Positions 30,849 to 36,995 of a stretch of DNA of 36,995 nt are shown here, piece by piece. Source of the DNA: an uncultured Desulfosoma sp. (GTDB lineage: Bacteria; Desulfobacterota; Syntrophobacteria; Syntrophobacterales; DSM-9756); the NCBI GenBank assembly GCA_937960435.1, contig CALGPN010000006.1, positions 1-36,995 on the forward strand, given 5' to 3'. The notes below the pieces were generated by a model. That model did not search any database and was not told the origin of the DNA. It worked only from the letters and a program-made list of their open reading frames with translations. Each line of letters starts with the position of its first letter. Position 1 is the stretch's first letter. The position numbers and the translations under genes were made by a program.

Positions 30849-31565
30849 GTGAGCGCAAGATCCCTCGAATCTTTTCAAGACGTTCTGGCCTATCGGTTTC
30901 AAAACCCCCAGGTGCTCCGACAAGCCCTGAGGCACCGATCCTACGCCTACGAAAACCCCAAAGAACCTGGCGGCGACAACGAACGATTGGAATTTCTCGG
31001 GGACGCGGTCCTGAGCCTCGCCGTTTCCCATCTCCTTTTGGAGCGGTTTCCCGATGCGGACGAAGGAACCCTGTCCCGCCTGCGCGCCTCCCTAGTCAAC
31101 GAAGAGCAGCTTGCTCGGATCGCGGGCCTGCTGGGTTTAGGAGATCTGCTCCTTCTCGGGAAAGGAGAAGAGCTTTCCGGAGGGCGCACCAAGCCGTCCA
31201 TTTTGGCCGATGCCGTGGAAGCACTCCTCGGGGCGGTGTACTGGGACGGCGGATTTGATCCCGCACTCCGACTCGTTCGGCGGTTCTTTCAAGCTGAGCT
31301 GACCCAGGCCACGGTGCAGGCGGATCCTCTGTACCGTTTGGATAAAGATTTCAAAACGCGGCTTCAGGAAGTCACCCAGGCGCAGATGCGCCTTGTGCCG
31401 CAGTATGCCGTGGAACGAGAAGAGGGCCCCGACCACGACAAGACCTTTTACGTCGCGGTGAGCCTTGCCGGTCGGGTTTTGGCCCGGGGTGTGGGCAAGA
31501 GCAAAAAGGCGGCAGAACAGGCCGCGGCGCGAGAAGCCTTGGCCCTTTTCGAAAGCCGCCATTAG
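30849..31565 (+). CDS. rnc: Ribonuclease III
   Basis: A 238-residue double-strand-specific RNase that processes rRNA and other structured RNA. The signature NERLEFLGDAVL supplies Glu48 and Asp52, and Asp121 and Glu124 in DAVEALLGAVYWDGG complete the metal site. A C-terminal dsRNA-binding domain follows (DFKTRLQEVTQAQM, then KTFYVAVSLAGRVLARGVGKSKKAAEQAAAREAL). The start is GTG at 30849 behind AGGA. The common lepB/era neighbours are absent; instead the kinase gene starts 7 bp after the stop. Confidence 0.96.
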   Translation: MSARSLESFQDVLAYRFQNPQVLRQALRHRSYAYENPKEPGGDNERLEFLGDAVLSLAVSHLLLERFPDADEGTLSRLRASLVNEEQLARIAGLLGLGDLLLLGKGEELSGGRTKPSILADAVEALLGAVYWDGGFDPALRLVRRFFQAELTQATVQADPLYRLDKDFKTRLQEVTQAQMRLVPQYAVEREEGPDHDKTFYVAVSLAGRVLARGVGKSKKAAEQAAAREALALFESRH

Positions 31566-31572
31566 GAGAACC

Positions 31573-34500
31573 ATGAGTGAAAAGCAGAAACAAGAATTAG
31601 GGCTCCCCCTTGTCTGGCTCATCGTCTTGTCCGTGGCGGCGGTTTCGGTCTTTGCCGTCGCCGGCTTGTGGTTTTTGCACCTGCATGGCAAAGCCCACGA
31701 TCAAGATGCGGCGAACGACCTGACCACCATTGCCCGATACAAGCAAGCCCAAATCAGCGACTGGATTCGTGATCAAAAAGAGGACGCCTTGACGCTCCAA
31801 GAGTCGTTGATTTTCACGGTGCATGCGTCTTCGGTTCTGGAAAATCCCGAAAGCGGTGTCCCGCAAAGTGTGGAAGATTTTTTCCGCTACGTCGCCGTGA
31901 GTCACGACGCGGATGATCTGGTGCTGATGGGGCTAGACGGCCGCGTCAAATTCTCGTTGCGCGGCATCACACTCATCCCCGAGGAATGCCTGGCGGCTCT
32001 TGCCGAAGCGGTGCGAAACGGTCGGCCCGTGATGACCGATATCCATGTGGACCCGTCGACCCAAGAGAGCTGGTTGAGTGTCGCGGTCCCTGTGATGCTG
32101 CCCCTGAGCGAGCCGCCGCGGGCGGTCGGGGGGCTTCTGCTCATTACCAAGGCCTCTCGTTTCTTGGATCCGCTGTTGCAGACATGGCCTGTGCCCAGCC
32201 GAACCGGGGAAGTTTTGCTCGTGCGTCGAGAAGGCGACGAGGTGCTGTTTCTCAGCGCCCTTCGCCATTGGGCGGACAATGCCATGACATTGCGGATGCC
32301 TCTCAGCCAGGTCGATCTCGTCGAGGCCATGGCCGTGGGCGGACAGAAGGGGGTGGTCCGAGGCATGGATTACCGCGGGGCTCCGGTGACGGCGGCCATC
32401 GTTCCCGTGGAAGGGACCTCATGGTTCTTGGTGGCCAAGGCGGATCAAGCGGAACTGGATGCCGACAAGCGTGTCCTTTCCATCTCCATGGGTTTTCACT
32501 GGGTCGGCTTCGCCGCTCTCCTGGCGCTTGCCGTGTTCTGGGCGAGGCAGAAGGCGCGGAAAGAACACTTCCGCCGCCTCTTCCAGGCGGAATCGGAGCT
32601 TCGTAAGATGCTCGTCAAATATGCCGTCCTCCTCGAGGCCATGGGGGATGCCGTCATCGCGACGGACGCCCAAGGTTGCGTGGAGCTGTGCAACCCGGCG
32701 GCCGAAAAGCTCACCGGATGGTCCGCCGGAGAAGCCCAAGGCAAGGCATTGAAAGACGTTCTTCGGATCGAGGGGGGACCGGGGACGGAAATTGTCCACA
32801 ACCCCGTGACCTATCTTCTCGAAAGGGACGGGGAAGGGAGTCTGGACGAAACCCTCGTGCTGCAGACACGAGACGGGCGGCGAAAGCCCGTGGCCGTAAG
32901 CGTCACTCTTCTGCGAGAGGAATCGGGCGATGTGGCGGGGGCGGTATTTTGCTGTCAAGACCGGACCGAAGAATTCTTACGGCGCCGCATCCTGGAAATT
33001 CGGCTAAGTCTCATGGAGCGGTCCCACGCGGTGCCTCTGGAGCAGGCTCTTGCTGAAACCTTGGATGCCGTGGGCGACCTTTTGGAAAGCCCTGTGGGGT
33101 TTTATGCTTCTATCGAGCCGGACGGGAAGAGTGTGGGCGCCTGTGTTTGGTCTTCCGGTGTGTCCCCGGGCTTTTGTCCGAGAGTGTCACAGAAAGGGCA
33201 CGAAGGATTGGACGAAGGGAGCTTATGGGCGAAGGCGGTTCGAGAAAAGCGGCCGATTATTGTCAACGATGATATCGGCCGGGCTTCTCGGCGCCCACTT
33301 CCCGAGGGGCACGGGGCGGTGCGAAGACTGGTCCTCGTGCCCGTGATTCGTGACGGATCGGCGCGAGCCCTTCTCGCCGCGGCGAACAAAGAATCCGATT
33401 ATACCGAGGAAGATGCGGGCACGCTGAGCCTTCTGGCCGACATGATTCAGCAGGTGGTGGATCACCGGCAGGCCGAAGAGAGGCTCCGGCAGAGCGAGGC
33501 GCGATACAAGCGCCTTTTTCAGGACCACAAGGCCATAAAACTTCTTATCGACCCGGAAGACGGGCGGATCGTGGACGCCAACCATGCCGCCGTGGAATTT
33601 TATGGCTGGACCCACGAAGAAATCACCCAGATGAAAATCCAACAGATCAACACTTTGCCGCCGGAGGCCGTCAAGGAACGGATGGCCGAGGTCAAGGGGC
33701 GGCGCCGCGTGTATTTCGAATTTCAGCATCGGCGTGCCGACGGTTCCGTGCGGGATGTGGAGGTTTACAGCAGCCGCATCGATGTGGACGGAAAACCCTA
33801 CCTCCATTCCATCATCCATGACGTGACCCAAAGAAAACAGGTGGAGGCCGAGCGCGAACGTTGGCTGACGGCCATCGAACAGGCCGGCGAGGTGGTTCTC
33901 ATCACGGACGCCGACGGGATCATCCAATATGTGAACCCGGCCTTTGAGGCAGTGACGGGATACACGCGGCAAGAGGCTCTCGGCAAAAAGCCGGCCATCC
34001 TGAAAAGCGGCCTTCAGGATGAGGCATTCTACCGAAACTTGTGGGAGACGCTGCGATCCGGCAGAAAATGGACGGGCCGAATGGTCAACAGGAAAAAAGA
34101 CGGCACTTTGTACACGGAGGAAGCGACCATTTCGCCGGTCAAAGACGCCCAGGGCAATATCGTGAACTATGTGGCCGTCATGCGGGACATTTCCGAAAAA
34201 CTGCACTTGGAGCAGCAGTTCTACCAAGCCCAGAAGATGGAGTCCGTGGGCCGCTTGGCGGGCGGAGTCGCCCACGACTACAACAACAGCCTGACCATCA
34301 TCCTCGGCTTTGCGGACATGGCCCTCAAAGAGGTCGGCGCGGAGAGCCGGGCCGCAAGATATCTCCAGGAAATCATTGGAGCGGCCAATCGTTCCGCGGC
34401 CATCACCAGGCAATTGCTCGCCTTTGCGCGCAAACAGATTATCGAACCCGTGGTGATGGACCTCAACGCCACCGTGGAATCAACTTTAAAGATGCTTCGG

Positions 34501-35370
34501 CGCCTCATCGGCGAAGACGTCGAATTGGTCTGGAAGCCGGGATCGCACTTGTGGAAAGTGAAGATGGATCCGGCCCAGGTGGATCAAATCCTGGCGAACC
34601 TTTGCGTCAACGCGAAGGATGCCATCGGCGGGGCGGGGACCATCACGCTGGAGACGGAGAACGTGGTTCTGAGCGACTCCTACTGTGCCACCCACGCCGA
34701 GTTCGTCCCCGGGGACTATGTCATGCTCGCCGTGACCGACACCGGCTGCGGGATGGACAAGGAAACGCTGGCCAAGATCTTCGAACCCTTTTTCACCACC
34801 AAGGAAGTGGGCAAAGGAACCGGCCTCGGCCTGTCGACGGTTTACGGCATCGTGCGCCAAAATCGGGGGTTTGTGAACGTCTACAGCGAACCCGGGGTAG
34901 GCACCACGTTCAAGATTTACATCCCACGAGAACCCGAGCCGGAGGTCGACGCCGAAGAAGCCCCGCCCACGGTGGAGGACGTGCCTCGAGGTCGCGGCGA
35001 GACGATCCTTCTGGTGGAAGACGATCGCGTCTTGCTGGATATGACGCGAGTGATGCTAACGCAATTGGGCTACACCGTGCTCGACGCGCTCAGCCCCCGG
35101 GACGGGCTGGCGTTGGTCCGAAACCATGAAGGTCCCGTCCATGTGCTCATGACCGATGTGGTCATGCCCGAAATGAACGGGAAAGAACTGGCGGCGATGG
35201 TGCAAGACATGCGCCCTGAGGTCAAGGTGCTCTTTATGTCCGGCTACACGGCGAACGTCATTGCCCACCACGGCGTATTGGACCCCGGCGTGGCGTTCAT
35301 TCAGAAACCTTTCGGTTTGCGGGATCTGGCCCTGCGGCTCCGTCAGGTGCTGGACGCCGATGCGGTGTGA
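31573..35370 (+). CDS. Hybrid sensor histidine kinase (Cache-like, PAS, GAF, PAS, PAS, HK, REC)
   Basis: A 1265-residue membrane sensor. Its order is TM helix (about 12-34), an extracytoplasmic Cache-like sensor (about 35-305), TM (about 307-325), PAS (347-470), GAF (472-632), PAS (636-756), PAS (762-876), HisKA with phospho-acceptor His901 in [13 protein letters not shown], HATPase (about 1000-1115, [30 protein letters not shown]) and a C-terminal receiver (about 1142-1262) with phospho-acceptor Asp1195 in [11 protein letters not shown]. It looks fully active. ATG 31573 has AGGAGAA just upstream; the in-frame upstream extension lies inside rnc and is rejected. No separate response regulator is adjacent, so the output is not visible here. 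The sensed ligand is unknown. Confidence 0.92.
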   Translation: MSEKQKQELGLPLVWLIVLSVAAVSVFAVAGLWFLHLHGKAHDQDAANDLTTIARYKQAQISDWIRDQKEDALTLQESLIFTVHASSVLENPESGVPQSVEDFFRYVAVSHDADDLVLMGLDGRVKFSLRGITLIPEECLAALAEAVRNGRPVMTDIHVDPSTQESWLSVAVPVMLPLSEPPRAVGGLLLITKASRFLDPLLQTWPVPSRTGEVLLVRREGDEVLFLSALRHWADNAMTLRMPLSQVDLVEAMAVGGQKGVVRGMDYRGAPVTAAIVPVEGTSWFLVAKADQAELDADKRVLSISMGFHWVGFAALLALAVFWARQKARKEHFRRLFQAESELRKMLVKYAVLLEAMGDAVIATDAQGCVELCNPAAEKLTGWSAGEAQGKALKDVLRIEGGPGTEIVHNPVTYLLERDGEGSLDETLVLQTRDGRRKPVAVSVTLLREESGDVAGAVFCCQDRTEEFLRRRILEIRLSLMERSHAVPLEQALAETLDAVGDLLESPVGFYASIEPDGKSVGACVWSSGVSPGFCPRVSQKGHEGLDEGSLWAKAVREKRPIIVNDDIGRASRRPLPEGHGAVRRLVLVPVIRDGSARALLAAANKESDYTEEDAGTLSLLADMIQQVVDHRQAEERLRQSEARYKRLFQDHKAIKLLIDPEDGRIVDANHAAVEFYGWTHEEITQMKIQQINTLPPEAVKERMAEVKGRRRVYFEFQHRRADGSVRDVEVYSSRIDVDGKPYLHSIIHDVTQRKQVEAERERWLTAIEQAGEVVLITDADGIIQYVNPAFEAVTGYTRQEALGKKPAILKSGLQDEAFYRNLWETLRSGRKWTGRMVNRKKDGTLYTEEATISPVKDAQGNIVNYVAVMRDISEKLHLEQQFYQAQKMESVGRLAGGVAHDYNNSLTIILGFADMALKEVGAESRAARYLQEIIGAANRSAAITRQLLAFARKQIIEPVVMDLNATVESTLKMLRRLIGEDVELVWKPGSHLWKVKMDPAQVDQILANLCVNAKDAIGGAGTITLETENVVLSDSYCATHAEFVPGDYVMLAVTDTGCGMDKETLAKIFEPFFTTKEVGKGTGLGLSTVYGIVRQNRGFVNVYSEPGVGTTFKIYIPREPEPEVDAEEAPPTVEDVPRGRGETILLVEDDRVLLDMTRVMLTQLGYTVLDALSPRDGLALVRNHEGPVHVLMTDVVMPEMNGKELAAMVQDMRPEVKVLFMSGYTANVIAHHGVLDPGVAFIQKPFGLRDLALRLRQVLDADAV

Positions 35371-35524
35371 AGCGTCAGTAAAGACATCTGCCGGAAGATG
35401 AATGGGACGAAAATGGGGGGCGAGAGCGCGGCCCGCTCCGGCCGAACGGGCAAAAGGTTTCCAAGCGGCATGAATGGCGGCATCGAGGCATGTGTGACTA
35501 ACTCAAGCAGGGAGGTATGGTGGC

Positions 35525-36277
35525 ATGAGTCAAGAGGCGACGATCAAGGCCTTCGAAGAGCTCACGGAAGCGGAACTGATCCCCTGGGTGATGGACGGAC
35601 TGCGGCGCACGTTGGTGCACTACGGTTGCTGGTTTCGTGAGGTGGAATATCAGTTGGGGATGGCCAAGGCCATGGAAGTGGAAGCGGAGGCGGGAGATGC
35701 CGCTTTTTCCATCATTTTGAAGCGCCTTTCAAAAGTCTTAGGGTTCGAGATGGACGGCGACGTGCCCAAAGCGCTCAAGGGCTTGGACAAGGCGAAGCTG
35801 CTCGAACTCATGGATGCCGTAGGGACCAATTGGTTGGCCAACGACGGGGTGTGGTTTCAAGCGGTGGAAAAACGCTTCGGCATGGATGCCGCCAAACGGT
35901 GTAACGACACCTGCTGGACGCGGTTCTCTCCTTATGAGGCCTTGCGCATCAAAAGAATCCTCGGGCTGGGGCCCCTCCCGGGGCTGGCAGGGCTCAAAGC
36001 GGCTTTGGGCTATCGGCTCTACGCCCGCATCAACCGACAAACCATCGAAGACGTGGACGAGCACAGCTTTATTTTTCGCATGGTGGAATGTCGAGTCCAA
36101 GGGGCGAGAAAACGAAAAGGGCTCCCCGACTACCCGTGTAAGTCCGCCGGGCTTGTGGAGTATCCCTATTTTGCCGAAGCCATCGACCCGAGGATTCAAA
36201 CCGAATGTGTCGGCTGTCCTCCCGACGCTCACCCCGATTCGTGGTGGTGCGCCTGGAAGTTCACCTTGAAGAGATAA
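35525..36277 (+). CDS. DUF6125 family protein
   Basis: A 250-residue soluble protein. The segment GLRRTLVHYGCWFREVEYQLGMAKAMEVE, the central NWLANDGVWFQAVEKRFGMDAAKRCNDTCW and the Cys-rich end (YPCKSAG, TECVGCPPDAHPDSWWCAW) match what I recall of DUF6125, a family common in anaerobic deltaproteobacteria and clostridia and distantly like L-2-amino-thiazoline-4-carboxylic acid hydrolase. The conserved Cys and His suggest metal or thiol chemistry, but no function is established. GGAGG lies nine bases before ATG 35525. It follows the kinase gene after 154 bp on the same strand; a functional link is not shown. Confidence 0.78.
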   Translation: MSQEATIKAFEELTEAELIPWVMDGLRRTLVHYGCWFREVEYQLGMAKAMEVEAEAGDAAFSIILKRLSKVLGFEMDGDVPKALKGLDKAKLLELMDAVGTNWLANDGVWFQAVEKRFGMDAAKRCNDTCWTRFSPYEALRIKRILGLGPLPGLAGLKAALGYRLYARINRQTIEDVDEHSFIFRMVECRVQGARKRKGLPDYPCKSAGLVEYPYFAEAIDPRIQTECVGCPPDAHPDSWWCAWKFTLKR

Positions 36278-36995
36278 TCGAACGAAAGCTTTTGGGTGGG
36301 CGTTCTTCCAGGGGGCCGCTATCGGTGACGGCCCAGCCTTCAGGAGCACCTCGGGAAAAATCATGGTGGCGCGACTCGAGCGGGATCCGAAGCGCTGGCA
36401 GAAGTGGGCCCGCCTGAAAGCACACCTGCTTCGGCCGGTAAGAAGCCGCAAAAGAATTCAATTGGGGTTAAGGAGGGCGTCCATAACGGTGAAGCTTGGG
36501 GACGTTGTGGGTGAAGCAGCTCCGGAGAAAGCCGTTAGCTCGGGCCAGGGAGTCCTTCACTGGGCATGAGCTTTCCACGAGCGATGGAGGATTAGAGCAA
36601 AGCGAGCATGACGTGATTTGCCCGATAGGAGCCGACATCGGCGCGGACGGCCATCCCGGCGGGGATCTCCCAAGGTTTTGCTCGAGCTCCTCCGGGAGGG
36701 CCTCCGCTTTTTTATGGCGTTGGATTTTCGCAAAAGGGTCGCCGTCACGATCCCCTGGTGCGAATCGTCCGCAACAACTTGACCTTTCCAAAACCCATGG
36801 TGGGCGCAGCGGTCTCTGTTTACGATCACAACGTTTGAATGTCTTTCTGATAAATAATGCCTGGCAGAAAACTCCTGGTTCGATAGGGCCGCTCCTGCCT
36901 CCGCGGGGGCTTGCGCGGAATTTCGAGGGTGGCGACGGACCGATTATCGCCCCTCGGCGATCAAATGCAGGAAAAAATCACATTTTTGAAGGCTT
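36278..36995. other. Apparently non-coding or decayed DNA at the window end
   Basis: Several frames are open but none carries a consistent domain. A 68-codon Arg-rich frame (36363-36569) is possible but unsupported. Around 36613-36654 one frame reads VICPIGADIGADGH, like the C-terminal motif of XdhC/CoxI proteins, after which protein-like sequence continues only in other frames. An ATG at 36965 opens a frame leaving the window, with no ribosome-binding site. Confidence 0.45.
36595..36840 (+). pseudogene. Possible decayed XdhC-like relic
   Basis: The motif CPIGADIGAD (36619-36648) is close to the conserved P-I-G-x-x-I-G-A of XdhC-family proteins, where T-P-E-E-I-A usually follows. Here the next protein-like stretch (SPKVLLELLREGLRFF) lies in a different frame, and VRNNLTFPKPMVGAAVSVYDHN in a third. 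This could be a frameshifted relic, but the evidence is a single short motif. Confidence 0.2.

Noticed and set aside
36363-36640. Reading through the TGA at 36567 as another selenocysteine codon
   Set aside because: The sequence after the TGA reaches another stop within about 20 codons, has no domain and no hairpin at SECIS spacing.

Overview
This window looks like chromosomal DNA of a strictly anaerobic, moderately GC-rich deltaproteobacterium (Desulfobacterota, probably of the Syntrophobacter/Desulfacinum kind). That placement is inferred from gene content: an exported CbiK-type chelatase under a B12 riboswitch, a Mo/W-pterin enzyme, a DUF362 ferredoxin protein, ATP-type PEP carboxykinase, a phenylacetate-CoA ligase/ACT/branched-chain-type ABC transporter operon, and a selenocysteine tRNA. 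No rRNA, phage, IS element or CRISPR array was seen.

Layout. 1-973: low-GC, poorly understood DNA with one edge-truncated open frame, then tRNA-Pro(UGG). 1.1-4.4 kb (+): hotdog thioesterase, a double-length phosphofructokinase resembling the eukaryotic enzyme, and a Slp-type lipoprotein. 4.4-7.7 kb (-): an operon of exported DUF4198 protein, His-rich small protein and acetylene-hydratase-like Mo/W oxidoreductase, behind a promoter and a hairpin-rich leader. 7.9-8.17 kb (+): a gene that ordinary ORF calling misses, because its frame contains an in-frame UGA. It reads as a TusA-fold selenoprotein with a Cys-Sec pair and a bacterial SECIS-like hairpin just after the UGA. 8.2-9.9 kb (+): promoter, cobalamin riboswitch and terminator ahead of an unknown 81-residue protein and cbiK. 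9.8-12.8 kb: QueG-like Fe-S protein, a small membrane-anchored protein, a TPR protein and an LPG-synthase-type membrane protein. 13-16.9 kb: HDOD protein, tRNA-Gly(UCC), PLP dehydratase, PyrR, and a YfgM-like TPR protein.

17.4-25.1 kb (+) is an eight-gene operon: paaK, ACT-domain protein, livK-H-M-G-F, and a second PaaK-like protein that lacks both key lysines of the family. It probably takes up and CoA-activates an aromatic or related carboxylic acid. 25.1-25.5 kb holds palindromic dispersed repeats; panE and tRNA-Sec (selC) follow. 26.6-30.7 kb (-) is gmhB-pckA-DUF1614-DUF362. 30.8-36.3 kb (+) is rnc, a large hybrid sensor kinase and a DUF6125 protein. The last 0.7 kb has no convincing gene but may carry an XdhC-like relic.

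The strongest new signal is the hidden TusA-like selenoprotein at 7902-8165. It is supported by selC at 26.4 kb in the same window. Next are the eukaryote-like tandem phosphofructokinase, the Mo/W enzyme whose Fe-S motif has Phe-Asp where the second cysteine should be, and the apparent PaaK pseudoenzyme ending the transport operon. All family assignments come from reading motifs by eye; no database search was run.
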